Positions 8,927 through 17,694 of a DNA stretch of 64,000 nucleotides are shown one piece after another; position 1 is the stretch's first letter, and each line of letters starts with the position of its first letter. Origin of the DNA: Roseburia zhanii (GTDB taxonomy: Bacteria; Bacillota; Clostridia; Lachnospirales; Lachnospiraceae); NCBI RefSeq assembly GCF_014287635.1, contig NZ_JACOPH010000003.1, positions 236,698 through 300,697 on the forward strand. The letters are read 5' to 3'. The notes below the pieces were generated by a model. The model did no database searches. It was not told the DNA's origin and saw nothing but the letters and a program-made list of their open reading frames with translations. The translations under genes were made by a program, and so were the position numbers.

Positions 8927-9574
8927 GTGGAATCAAAAGAATTATATACATATGTGGATCATACTGCATTAAAAGCATATACAACATGGGAAGATATAGA
9001 AAAATTATGTAAAGAGGCGATAACTTATCAGATGGCATCTGTCTGTATACCAGCCTGCTATATCAAACGGGTGCATGATGAGTTTAAGGATCTTACGATC
9101 TGTACCGTTGTCGGTTTCCCATTAGGTTACAGCAGTACCGAAGGCAAGGTTGCCGAAACCATGCAGGCATTAAAAGACGGTGCATCTGAAATCGATATGG
9201 TCATCAACATCTGTGATGTGAAAAATAAAGATTATGATAAAGTAGAGCAGGAGATCGCAGCACTTAAAAAAGCCACCGGAGATCATACTTTAAAAGTGAT
9301 CATCGAAACCTGTTATCTGACAGAGGAAGAAAAAATTGCCATGTGTCAGGCAGTTACCAATGCAAAAGCAGATTTTATCAAGACATCTACAGGATTTGGA
9401 ACAGCCGGTGCCACTTTAGAAGATGTGAAACTGATGAAAGAACATATTGGAGCAGATGTAAAGATCAAAGCTGCCGGTGGAATCCGAAGCCGTAAGGAAA
9501 TGGAAGATTATATCAAGGCAGGTTGCAGCAGGATCGGTACAAGTTCTGCGATTTCGATGTTAGGAGAACTATAG
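8927..9574 (+). CDS. deoC: Deoxyribose-phosphate aldolase
   Basis: 215 residues, GTG start after AGGAAAGGAAG. It cleaves 2-deoxyribose 5-phosphate to glyceraldehyde 3-phosphate and acetaldehyde in deoxynucleoside breakdown. VVGFPLG is a conserved DeoC segment, FIKTSTGF contains the Schiff-base lysine and KAAGGIR carries the second conserved lysine. The stop is directly followed by the cdd ATG, so the two are co-translated as a nucleoside salvage/catabolism pair. The 244 bases upstream hold the divergent citrate synthase start region and a TATGAT box near 8886. Confidence 0.96.
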   Translation: MESKELYTYVDHTALKAYTTWEDIEKLCKEAITYQMASVCIPACYIKRVHDEFKDLTICTVVGFPLGYSSTEGKVAETMQALKDGASEIDMVINICDVKNKDYDKVEQEIAALKKATGDHTLKVIIETCYLTEEEKIAMCQAVTNAKADFIKTSTGFGTAGATLEDVKLMKEHIGADVKIKAAGGIRSRKEMEDYIKAGCSRIGTSSAISMLGEL

Positions 9575-9970
9575 ATGAATATATTAGAATTGATCTCCGA
9601 AGCTTATAAAGCTAAGGAATATTCTTATGCACCTTATTCGAACTTTCATGTAGGAGCCGCATTATGTACAGATTCCGGCAGGATCTATCGTGGCTGTAAT
9701 ATTGAAAATGCCGCTTATTCACCGACAAACTGTGCAGAACGTACCGCTTTTTTTAAAGCAGTATCAGAAGGAGAACGGAAGTTTAGAGGGATTGCGATCG
9801 TCGGCGATAAAGAGGAATATTTAGCACCCTGCGGAGTCTGCCGTCAGGTAATGATGGAGTTCTGTAATCCAAAGGAATTTCAGGTCATACTTGCTAAAAA
9901 TCCTACGGATTATAAAGTATATACATTAGAAGAACTTTTTCCGGGAGCATTTTCGGCAAATGACCTGTAA
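9575..9970 (+). CDS. cdd: Cytidine deaminase
   Basis: 131 residues, the typical short homotetrameric form. It deaminates cytidine and deoxycytidine to uridine and deoxyuridine. Zinc ligands are visible in NCAERTAFF (Cys, with the catalytic Glu next to it) and PCGVCRQ (two Cys). The YAPYSNFHVGAAL substrate-binding start is also present. It begins on the base after the deoC stop, so expression follows deoC. No terminator is evident after it, and the 6S promoter begins 44 bases downstream. Confidence 0.97.
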   Translation: MNILELISEAYKAKEYSYAPYSNFHVGAALCTDSGRIYRGCNIENAAYSPTNCAERTAFFKAVSEGERKFRGIAIVGDKEEYLAPCGVCRQVMMEFCNPKEFQVILAKNPTDYKVYTLEELFPGAFSANDL

Positions 9971-10013
9971 AACTTATGGGAAAAATTTTCCTTGTTTTTC
10001 TATGTATTTTTGA

Positions 10014-10042
10014 TTGAAATTTATGACATATTAAGGTATAAT
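10014..10042 (+). promoter_or_regulatory. Promoter of the 6S RNA gene
   Basis: TTGAAA (10014-10019), exactly 17 bases, TATAAT (10037-10042). Predicted start is near 10049. Confidence 0.8.
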
Positions 10043-10048
10043 GCTTTT

Positions 10049-10253
10049 AGGTTTTACAAGAACTTGAGAATTATATTCCTGGGATGTTCGACAACCCTAC
10101 TATTTTGAACCTACATTTACTTTTACGGGTTTCTTATATTGCCGATTGGATGTCAAGCCGTCATATTGCAGCGGAAGACAGAAGAGAGGCTGCAGTTACC
10201 CACCTAGCTCTGGCTAGGCGTCAAAATTGTAGGAAACGGCATTTTGGGTTTTT
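10049..10253 (+). ncRNA. ssrS: 6S RNA
   Basis: About 205 nt, a normal length for 6S RNA. It binds housekeeping RNA polymerase by imitating an open promoter. The closing stem pairs CCTGGGATG (10078-10086) with CATTTTGGG (10240-10248), equivalent in place to the CUGAGAUG/CAUCUCGG stem of E. coli 6S, and GATGTTCG follows as in E. coli. A second stem pairs CCTAC.ATTTTGA (10096-10108) with TCAAAAT.GTAGG (10221-10233). The interior holds a large bubble and local hairpins, including CCTAGC/GGCTAGG (10203-10218). The call rests on structure and recalled family features; a covariance model search would settle it. The 3' closing stem followed by TTTTTC may itself stop transcription weakly. Confidence 0.78.
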
Positions 10254-10273
10254 CAAAAGACAACATGATAGAA

Positions 10274-10500
10274 GTACAAAAGATCATAAAGTACAGAGGA
10301 TAGTCTTTATATAAATGTACGAAAGAGTTTATATATCACAGTACAGAAGATTTTGATATACAGATGATAACCTTTAGCATAAATACAAAAGCATCTAAGC
10401 TACAAAAGATATCAGTAATCAGACATACAGAAGATAGAAAATAAAACGTACAGAAGATTGGTATAAAATACATACGATGAGTCATAAATGTACAAAAGAT
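10274..10500 (+). repeat. Array of about 11 degenerate RTACARAAGAT repeats
   Basis: Units start at 10274, 10291, 10317, 10341, 10358, 10383, 10400, 10425, 10448, 10472 (weak) and 10490. Spacings are 17-18 or 23-26 bases. Consensus is G/A-TAC-A-A/G-AAGAT; the linkers are unrelated and AT-rich. The array lies between the 6S gene and an intrinsic terminator and has no plausible reading frame. Nothing else is seen in the 320 bases between 6S and the next gene. Confidence 0.7.
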
Positions 10501-10512
10501 AACATATGAATG

Positions 10513-10545
10513 AAAGAAGCTGCTTTTACGGCAGCTTCTTTTTTC
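10513..10545 (+). terminator. Intrinsic terminator after the repeat array
   Basis: Arms AGAAGCTGC / GCAGCTTCT with a seven-base loop, then TTTTTT. Confidence 0.9.
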
Positions 10546-10571
10546 CATCTTTATCATAAAAGAACCGGAGC

Positions 10572-12824
10572 ATGAGAGTGATCGCAATGGTAAACAAGGG
10601 AGTAAAAGGAATGACAAGAACTATGAATAATATCATGAAACTGCTTATTATTGTGGTATGTTTTGCAGGAGTGGTCTTTTTCGTCTGGAATGACACAAAG
10701 CAGACAGTAGAATATGGGTATAGTGATGACTATGTACAGATCAAGGAATTGCCGGATCTGTTGGATTTCTGTTATTATTCAAAAAAAGAATGGGAAGATC
10801 TGCTCACAGAACAGGATTTTGGCGAAGTAGTAACCGCAGATACCGTTTTATGGATATTAGAACAGACAGGAAGCAGTGGATATATTGATTATGAAAAGGG
10901 AAATGAAGCTGTCCTGACACGAAAACAGTGGCGGGAAGTTTACAGTCAGTTATTGGACTTGCTGGACGAAAATGATCAGATCACCGTAACAGATGAAGTG
11001 ATCTTAAAACAGGAAAAAGATACATTGACCTGTGCGTCTGGTACATATACATATAAGTTATCCGATATAAAGTTTACCCCAATGACTGCCATGGGATTTT
11101 ACATAAAAGATAATTCAGTGATCGGAATTGCTGGAATGCAAAGCGAAACAGCCTCACTTTGTAATGTCTATGTAGAAAAGGCAGAAGCAGATCAGATCAC
11201 CTTTTTGAGCAATCGGAATACCTATACATTAGATATTGTGGTAGAGCAGCCGGCTGAGGTGGAAAATCATATCTGTGACCTGCTCTGGCAGAATGGTGTC
11301 ATTGCAAAAGTGCAGGTGAAGGGTGATACCATACAGGGAAATCTGATTTCTTTGAATGAACATACGATTGAGATCGAAGGCTATGGAGAGATTGCGCGGG
11401 CGGAAAACCTTCCGGTATATAAGACATATGGATCGATTGAGCAAAAAGATCTGTCGGATATTGTCATTGCAAATATGAAAGTAGAATATGTGGTTGCAGG
11501 TGAGAGCGTAGAGGCAGTCTTATTAAGAGAACCGGCACAGCTTTCAAAAATACGTGTTCTTCTGTTAGCAGATGATGGTACCCCTTATCGGGAAAATATC
11601 TATATTAGTGCGGACAGTGCCTATCAGATCCTGCAAAAAGAAGGAACTGCTGACATACCGCCTGAAACAGTATCAGCAGCGGGCGACTTATTTGCGAATA
11701 TCGAAGAAAACAGCCTGCAGCTCAAACCCACAGATGAATCTGGAGAATTATATATCTGTGATGCTGCTGGAACAAGGCTGTCCTATGGTTATAAAGGAAG
11801 TATAGAACTGCGAAGATATCCGGAAGGTTATGTGATTGTCAATGAACTGCCGATCGAAGAATATCTGTGTGCAGTCGTTCCAAGTGAAATGCCGGCAGCG
11901 TATGAAGTGGAGGCATTAAAAGCACAGGCAGTATGTGCGAGAAGCTATGCCTACATCCAGTTAGAACGGGGAGATTATGCCGCTTTTGGTGCACATGTGG
12001 AAGATTCAACGAATTATCAGGTATACAATAAGAAGGAGCGGGACGAAAAAACTTCTGCAGCCGTTTTAGATACCGCCGGAAAAGTCATACATTATCAGGG
12101 GAAAATTGCAGAAGCATATTATTTTTCAACTTCTTCTGGAATCACCGGCAATGGTGAAGCATGGAATCTGGCTGCAGACAGTCAGTATGGCTATCTTCGC
12201 AATACACTTGTCAAAGAGGGCGGCGGCGAACCTGACCTGTCTACAGAAGAAGCATTTTCACAATTCCTTGCAGACAGTGATGGAACAGCATACGAAGCGG
12301 CAATGCCATATTACCGCTGGCGTGCATCAGCCGATTATACATCAAAACAGACACAGAAAAAAATAAAAAGTATTCTGCGGACGAGAAAGATGCGGACACC
12401 GGAAGATATCATCTATATGGACAGCAGTAGTCAGGTCATTCCCAAAATGAAAAAATTCGGAAACCTGACACAGCTTGCGATCACAAAAAGAAGTACCGGA
12501 GGTGTTGCATTACAACTGGCGCTGACGTATGAGCATGGAACTGTTTTGATCGGAAATGAATATAATATCAGGGCAGTACTTGGAGCAGGACTTACGTCAC
12601 TGACATTAGCGGATGGAACAAACAGAGAGAGTACCTTGCTGCCGAGTGCCTATGCCACGATCGTTCCGGTTGAAAATGGAACCTATGCGATCACAGGTGG
12701 CGGATACGGACATGGGATCGGCATGAGCCAGAATGGAGCAGATGCAATGGCTGCAATGGGAAAAAGCTGGGAAGAAATCTTAAATTTCTTTTTTAAAGAT
12801 ATTGAAATTACAAATGTAACATGA
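10572..12824 (+). CDS. SpoIID/LytB-domain membrane-anchored protein
   Basis: Up to 750 residues; the start is uncertain, because an ATG at 10611 has GGGAG at better spacing and would begin just before the membrane segment. One N-terminal TM (about 21-40), then an extracellular region of about 370 residues not recognised, then a SpoIID/LytB domain (about 410-745) with ELPIEEYLCAVVPSEMP, EALKAQAVCARSYAY and YGHGIGMSQNGA. SpoIID degrades glycan strands during spore engulfment; LytB-type relatives modify cell-wall hydrolase action. The Glu of PSEMP matches the SpoIID catalytic position. Whether this is sporulation SpoIID or a vegetative paralogue is open; the very long N-terminal region argues for a paralogue. 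Confidence 0.85.
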   Translation: MRVIAMVNKGVKGMTRTMNNIMKLLIIVVCFAGVVFFVWNDTKQTVEYGYSDDYVQIKELPDLLDFCYYSKKEWEDLLTEQDFGEVVTADTVLWILEQTGSSGYIDYEKGNEAVLTRKQWREVYSQLLDLLDENDQITVTDEVILKQEKDTLTCASGTYTYKLSDIKFTPMTAMGFYIKDNSVIGIAGMQSETASLCNVYVEKAEADQITFLSNRNTYTLDIVVEQPAEVENHICDLLWQNGVIAKVQVKGDTIQGNLISLNEHTIEIEGYGEIARAENLPVYKTYGSIEQKDLSDIVIANMKVEYVVAGESVEAVLLREPAQLSKIRVLLLADDGTPYRENIYISADSAYQILQKEGTADIPPETVSAAGDLFANIEENSLQLKPTDESGELYICDAAGTRLSYGYKGSIELRRYPEGYVIVNELPIEEYLCAVVPSEMPAAYEVEALKAQAVCARSYAYIQLERGDYAAFGAHVEDSTNYQVYNKKERDEKTSAAVLDTAGKVIHYQGKIAEAYYFSTSSGITGNGEAWNLAADSQYGYLRNTLVKEGGGEPDLSTEEAFSQFLADSDGTAYEAAMPYYRWRASADYTSKQTQKKIKSILRTRKMRTPEDIIYMDSSSQVIPKMKKFGNLTQLAITKRSTGGVALQLALTYEHGTVLIGNEYNIRAVLGAGLTSLTLADGTNRESTLLPSAYATIVPVENGTYAITGGGYGHGIGMSQNGADAMAAMGKSWEEILNFFFKDIEITNVT

Positions 12825-12895
12825 TAATCTTGAGGAATCGCAGCTTATTTTCAGCGAAAACAGTTATTGTCATTACGGTAACATCAGAGGAGTTT

Positions 12896-13759
12896 ATGTG
12901 TATGGTATGGAAACTGATCAAAAATGGAATTGTATTTTCTGAAAAATGTAAAAAAGATAATATCAGTGCATTTGCAGCACAGTCAGCATTTTTTATGCTG
13001 TTATCCTTGATTCCGTTTCTGATGGTATTCAGTTCCCTGCTGCAATACACTATGGTATCAGAAGCCACACTCATGCACTTAGTCAACAGTCTGATGCCGG
13101 AATATATTGCCCCTTTTCTGGTATCGATCATCAATGAAGTCTATCATAAATCTGTCGGTATCGTATCTGTAACCGCCGTTGTTGCTATCTGGTCAGCAGC
13201 AAGGGGCGTACAGTATATTGCATCCGGTTTAAATCAGATCAACGGCATCAGAGAAACAAGAAACTGGGTATTACGCAGATTCTGGGCAGCAGTTTATACA
13301 ATCGTATTTTTATTTGCCATTGTAGCGATTTTGGTATTACTTGTATTTGGTAATACAATCCAAGAGATACTGATCGGATATGTACCGTTTTTAGCAAAGG
13401 CAACCGCAGTATTTTTCCGTTTTCGGGGATTGATATTATTTGTCTTTATGTGCGGTCTCTTTACGATCTTATACCGCACACTGCCAAATAACAGTGATCT
13501 CAAAGACAGAAAGCTGACATTCCGCAACCAGTTCCCGGGAGCTGTCTTATGTGCAGTCATCTGGTATATGTTTTCTTTTGGAGTATCTATTTATGTAGAT
13601 TATTTTAACGGATTTTCCATGTATGGCAGTCTGACAACGATTGTTCTTGTGATGCTCTGGCTGTATTTTGGTATGTATATCATGCTTTTATGCGGAGAAA
13701 TCAACGTACTGTTTGGAGAAAAAGTGATCGAATTTCATAAAAAACATATCAAAAAATAA
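12896..13759 (+). CDS. YihY/BrkB-family membrane protein
   Basis: 287 residues from ATG 12896; ATG 12902 has better spacing (nine bases) from AGAGGAG, so either may be used. The longer frame from 12821 lacks a site and overlaps the SpoIID-like gene. About six membrane helices are visible. Family features are AAQSAFFMLLSLIPFLMVF near the N-terminus, AIWSAARGVQYIASGLNQING in the middle and a final TM with LWLYFGMYIMLLCGEIN. The family was once called 'ribonuclease BN' in error; its members are transporter-like and their function is unproven. Confidence 0.88.
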   Translation: MCMVWKLIKNGIVFSEKCKKDNISAFAAQSAFFMLLSLIPFLMVFSSLLQYTMVSEATLMHLVNSLMPEYIAPFLVSIINEVYHKSVGIVSVTAVVAIWSAARGVQYIASGLNQINGIRETRNWVLRRFWAAVYTIVFLFAIVAILVLLVFGNTIQEILIGYVPFLAKATAVFFRFRGLILFVFMCGLFTILYRTLPNNSDLKDRKLTFRNQFPGAVLCAVIWYMFSFGVSIYVDYFNGFSMYGSLTTIVLVMLWLYFGMYIMLLCGEINVLFGEKVIEFHKKHIKK

Positions 13760-13770
13760 ACGTAATCGTG

Positions 13771-13799
13771 TTGCATTTCCAAAATGCTTGTGTTACACT
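13771..13799 (+). promoter_or_regulatory. pheST promoter
   Basis: TTGCAT (13771-13776), 17 bases, TACACT (13794-13799). Transcription would start near 13806, just before the T-box leader. Confidence 0.75.
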
Positions 13800-13805
13800 A
13801 GATGA

Positions 13806-14075
13806 CGTAATTGAAAAAATAAATGCTATGAAGGTGAGCAGTAAGTATTCACACACTTAAAAGAGAGAGGAAGTCATCGGCTGGAAACGTCCTTAAAGTA
13901 AGTGGATCACCGAATTTCACACCGGAGCAGTGTGGGTGAACTTTTTATAACAGTAGTCCATAACGTTTTGCACACGTTACGTGTTTAATGAGAGCTTAAG
14001 AAATCTTCTTAAGAATCAGGGTGGTATCGCGGAGTTGTTCGTCCCTATGTGGGTGAACGGCTTTTTTTATTTTTA
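13806..14075 (+). promoter_or_regulatory. T-box riboswitch, phenylalanine
   Basis: The leader ends with the T-box core AGGGTGGTATCGCGG (about 14018-14032), which pairs with the uncharged tRNA acceptor end. A terminator stem GTTCGTCCC / GGGTGAAC with a long T-run follows at about 14038-14073. Stem I contains AGAGAGAGG, and a TTC triplet at 13916-13918 followed by A is a reasonable specifier codon for Phe. Uncharged tRNA-Phe should favour the antiterminator and switch on pheS-pheT. The specifier choice is inferred from position and from the downstream genes. Confidence 0.93.
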
Positions 14076-14095
14076 AAATTCAAAGGAGATATGTT

Positions 14096-15115
14096 ATGAA
14101 GGAAAAATTGCAGAAAATCAAAGAAGAAGCAATGAACAGAATTGCAGCATCTGACGATCTGACAAAATTAAATGATGTCCGTGTTGCAGTCTTAGGAAAA
14201 AAAGGAGAACTGACCGCAGTTTTAAAGAGCATGAAAGACGTACTTCCTGAGGAACGTCCGGCATTTGGACAGCTTGTCAATGAAGTCCGTTCTGAAATTG
14301 AAGATAAGTTAGAAAATGCAAAGAAAGCATTAGAAGCCAAAGAATTAGAGCTTCGTTTACAGAATGAAGTGATCGATGTCACATTACCGGCAAAGAAAAA
14401 CAAAGTCGGACACAGACATCCGAATACGATTGCATTAGAAGAAGTAGAACGTATCTTTATCGGTATGGGTTATGAAGTAGTCGAAGGTCCGGAAGTGGAA
14501 TTAGATTACTATAACTTTGAAGCTTTAAATATTCCGGCAAACCATCCGGCAAAAGACGAGCAGGATACTTTCTATATCAATAATGAGATTGTACTCCGTA
14601 CACAGACATCACCGGTACAGGTTCGTGAAATGGAAAAAGGAAAACTCCCGATCCGTATGATCGCACCGGGACGTGTTTTCAGGGCAGATGAAGTAGATGC
14701 TACCCACTCACCGTCTTTCCACCAGATTGAAGGACTTGTCATTGATAAACATATTACCTTTTCAGACTTAAAGGGAACCTTAGAAGAATTTGCAAGAGAA
14801 TTATTCGGACCGGATACAAAAGTAAAATTCCGTCCACATCATTTCCCATTTACAGAGCCGAGTGCAGAGATGGATGTAACCTGCTTTAAATGTGGTGGAA
14901 AAGGCTGCCGTTTCTGTAAGGGTGAAGGCTGGATCGAGATCTTAGGCTGTGGAATGGTTCATCCGAGAGTGCTCCGCATGAGCGGAATTGATCCTGAAGA
15001 ATATTCCGGTTTTGCATTCGGTGTAGGATTAGAGCGAATCGCATTGTTAAAATATGAAATTGATGATATGCGTCTGTTATATGAAAACGACGACAGATTC
15101 TTAAAACAGTTCTAA
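14096..15115 (+). CDS. pheS: Phenylalanine-tRNA ligase alpha subunit
   Basis: 339 residues, the usual length. It is the catalytic subunit of the alpha2-beta2 enzyme charging tRNA-Phe. An N-terminal coiled coil (about 1-90) that contacts tRNA is followed by the class II core. Motif 2 lies in [27 protein letters not shown] and motif 3 in [16 protein letters not shown]. The stretch [17 protein letters not shown] near 262-278 forms a small Cys-rich loop seen in some PheS proteins. AAGGAGATAT precedes the ATG. It is 19 bases from pheT, and both are under T-box control. Confidence 0.98.
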   Translation: MKEKLQKIKEEAMNRIAASDDLTKLNDVRVAVLGKKGELTAVLKSMKDVLPEERPAFGQLVNEVRSEIEDKLENAKKALEAKELELRLQNEVIDVTLPAKKNKVGHRHPNTIALEEVERIFIGMGYEVVEGPEVELDYYNFEALNIPANHPAKDEQDTFYINNEIVLRTQTSPVQVREMEKGKLPIRMIAPGRVFRADEVDATHSPSFHQIEGLVIDKHITFSDLKGTLEEFARELFGPDTKVKFRPHHFPFTEPSAEMDVTCFKCGGKGCRFCKGEGWIEILGCGMVHPRVLRMSGIDPEEYSGFAFGVGLERIALLKYEIDDMRLLYENDDRFLKQF

Positions 15116-15134
15116 GACAGGGAGGAAATAAAAA

Positions 15135-17555
15135 ATGAATACTTCATTAGCATGGATTAAAGCGTTAGTTCCGGGACTTTCCGTAACAGAGCAGGAATAT
15201 ATGGATGCCATGACATTGTCAGGCTCAAAAGTAGAAGGCTACAAAAAATTAGATGCAGATCTTGATAAGATCGTGATCGGACAGATCAAAGGGATCAAAC
15301 CTCATCCGGATGCAGATAAACTGATCATCTGTCAGGTAGACGTTGGAGCAGGTGAAAATATCCAGATCGTAACTGGAGCACCAAACGTATCCGAAGGAGA
15401 TAAAGTACCGGTTGTATTAGAAGGCGGCAGAGTTGCCGGTGGGCATGACGGTAATCTGACACCGGGCGGAATCAAGATCAAAAAAGGAAAACTCCGTGGA
15501 GTAGAATCTTGTGGTATGATGTGTTCGATCGAAGAATTAGGTTCTGCAAGAGATTTTTATCCGGAAGCACCGGAATACGGTATTTATATCTTTGAGCCGG
15601 ATGCCAAAGTCGGAAGTGATGCGATCGAAGCATTAGGACTGCATGATGCTGTATTTGAATATGAGATCACTTCTAACAGAGTGGACTGTTTTGCAGTTCT
15701 TGGTATTGCAAGGGAAGCCGCAGCTACTTTCCATAAAGAATTCAAACCACCAGTTGTCACAAAGACCGGTAATGATGAAGATGTGAATGATTATATTAAA
15801 GTAACTGTAAAAGATCATGAGCTCTGCTCACGCTATACAGCAAGAGTCGTTAAAAATATCCATCTTGCACCATCCCCAAAATGGATGCAGCACCGTCTGT
15901 CAGCACAGGGAATCCGTCCGATCAATAACTTAGTCGATATCACAAACTATGTTATGTTAGAGTACGGACAGCCAATGCACGCGTATGACTTAGACACGAT
16001 CGCAGGAAAAGAAATCATTGTCAGACGAGCATCTGCTGATGAAACTTTTGTAACCTTAGACGGACAGGAACGTAAGTTAGATGAAAGCGTACTGATGATC
16101 TGTGATGCAGATAAGCCTGTAGGTATTGCCGGAATCATGGGCGGTGAAAATTCCATGATCACAGATAATGTAAAAACGATGTTATTTGAAGCTGCATGTT
16201 TTGATGGTACCAATATCCGTCTTTCAAGTAAAAAGATTGGACTTCGTACAGATGCATCCTCCATATTTGAAAAGGGCTTAGATCCAAACAATGCCATGGA
16301 AGCTATGGATCGTGCCTGCCAGTTGATTGAAGAATTAGGTGCAGGTGAAGTCGTTGGCGGTGCCGTTGACATTTATCCTGTGAAAAAAGAAGGCAGAAGG
16401 ATTCCATTCGAGCCGGAAAAATATAACCGTCTGCTTGGAACAGAGATTTCTAAGGAAGATATGTTATCTTATTTTAAACGCTTAGAGTTAGGTTATGATG
16501 AAGCATCCAATGAACTTTTGATCCCTTCATGGCGGCAGGATCTTGAATGTGATGCAGACATTGCAGAAGAAGTTGCAAGATTCTTCGGATATGATAATAT
16601 TCCGACAACGCTACCAAACGGAGAAGCAACTACCGGAAAACTTTCCTTTAAATTAAGGATTGAAGAAGTTGCAAGAGATATTGCAGAATTCTGTGGATTT
16701 TCACAGGGAATGTGCTATTCTTTTGAAAGCCCGAAAGTATTTGATAAATTACTGATCCCGGAAGATTCAGATTTAAGAAAAACAGTAACGATCTCCAACC
16801 CATTAGGAGAAGATTTCAGCATCATGCGTACAATCTCGTTAAACGGTATGCTGACATCTTTATCTACAAACTATAACCGCAGAAATAAAGATGTACGTCT
16901 GTATGAATTGGGAAATATCTATCTTCCAAAACAGGTACCAGTGACAGAACTTCCGGAAGAACGTATGCAGTTTACATTAGGAATGTATGGCGAAGGAGAT
17001 TTCTTTACTTTAAAAGGTGTGGTAGAAGAATTCCTTACAAAGATCGGCATGCATGAAAAGATTGAATATGATCCGAATGCCGGTAAACCTTATCTGCATC
17101 CGGGCAGACAGGCAAATATCTCATATGCTAGTAAAGTGATCGGTTACATCGGAGAAGTACACCCGACGGTAGCTTCTAATTATGCGATCAAAGATCGTGT
17201 GTATGTAGCAGTTTTAGATATGCCGGAGATTGTATCACAGGCAAGTTTTGACAGAAAATATCAGGGAATCGCAAAATTCCCGGCTGCTACAAGAGATATC
17301 AGTATGGTCGTACCGAGAAATATCCTTGCAGGTGATATTGAAAAAGTGTTCGACAGCAAGGGCGGTGCATATTTAGAAAGCTATAAACTGTTTGATATTT
17401 ATGAAGGAACCCAGATCCGTTTAGGATATAAGTCCCTTGCATATTCCCTGACTTTCCGTGGAAAAGAGAAAAACTTAGAAGAAGCTGATATCACAGGTGC
17501 TATGGATAAGATTTTAAAAGAATTAGAAGGTATGGGTATCGAACTTCGAAAATAA
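15135..17555 (+). CDS. pheT: Phenylalanine-tRNA ligase beta subunit
   Basis: 806 residues, normal length. In order: N-terminal tRNA-binding/OB domain (about 40-150), B3/B4 editing domain (about 200-400, with VDITNYVMLEYGQPMHAYD), B5 domain (about 405-475), a core resembling an inactive class II catalytic fold, and a C-terminal ferredoxin-fold anticodon-binding domain (about 710-805, with FPAATRDISMVV). It pairs with PheS and hydrolyses mischarged Tyr-tRNA-Phe. The ribosome binding site is GGGAGGAA. No terminator is obvious after the stop. Confidence 0.98.
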   Translation: MNTSLAWIKALVPGLSVTEQEYMDAMTLSGSKVEGYKKLDADLDKIVIGQIKGIKPHPDADKLIICQVDVGAGENIQIVTGAPNVSEGDKVPVVLEGGRVAGGHDGNLTPGGIKIKKGKLRGVESCGMMCSIEELGSARDFYPEAPEYGIYIFEPDAKVGSDAIEALGLHDAVFEYEITSNRVDCFAVLGIAREAAATFHKEFKPPVVTKTGNDEDVNDYIKVTVKDHELCSRYTARVVKNIHLAPSPKWMQHRLSAQGIRPINNLVDITNYVMLEYGQPMHAYDLDTIAGKEIIVRRASADETFVTLDGQERKLDESVLMICDADKPVGIAGIMGGENSMITDNVKTMLFEAACFDGTNIRLSSKKIGLRTDASSIFEKGLDPNNAMEAMDRACQLIEELGAGEVVGGAVDIYPVKKEGRRIPFEPEKYNRLLGTEISKEDMLSYFKRLELGYDEASNELLIPSWRQDLECDADIAEEVARFFGYDNIPTTLPNGEATTGKLSFKLRIEEVARDIAEFCGFSQGMCYSFESPKVFDKLLIPEDSDLRKTVTISNPLGEDFSIMRTISLNGMLTSLSTNYNRRNKDVRLYELGNIYLPKQVPVTELPEERMQFTLGMYGEGDFFTLKGVVEEFLTKIGMHEKIEYDPNAGKPYLHPGRQANISYASKVIGYIGEVHPTVASNYAIKDRVYVAVLDMPEIVSQASFDRKYQGIAKFPAATRDISMVVPRNILAGDIEKVFDSKGGAYLESYKLFDIYEGTQIRLGYKSLAYSLTFRGKEKNLEEADITGAMDKILKELEGMGIELRK

Positions 17556-17577
17556 TATTTCTGTATCATAAGTCGGA

Positions 17578-17606
17578 TTGCATAGACAACTTTGTTATGT
17601 TACAAT
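17578..17606 (+). promoter_or_regulatory. Promoter of the first secreted paralogue
   Basis: TTGCAT (17578-17583), 17 bases, TACAAT (17601-17606). Confidence 0.68.
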
Positions 17607-17694
17607 AAAAATGTAATTTTGGAGTAGGTTACACAAAGAGTGTTTCCTCTGGCCATATAATTATTATTTCATTCAGAAAGGAAAACAAGAAGAT

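Noticed and set aside
10274..10500. CRISPR array interpretation of the short repeats
   Set aside because: Units are 11 bases and degenerate, spacers are 6-15 bases, and no cas genes are present.
10336..10617. 93-codon open frame on the minus strand across the repeat array
   Set aside because: No ribosome binding site, low-complexity product, and it runs through a terminator; explained by the repeats being open in that frame.
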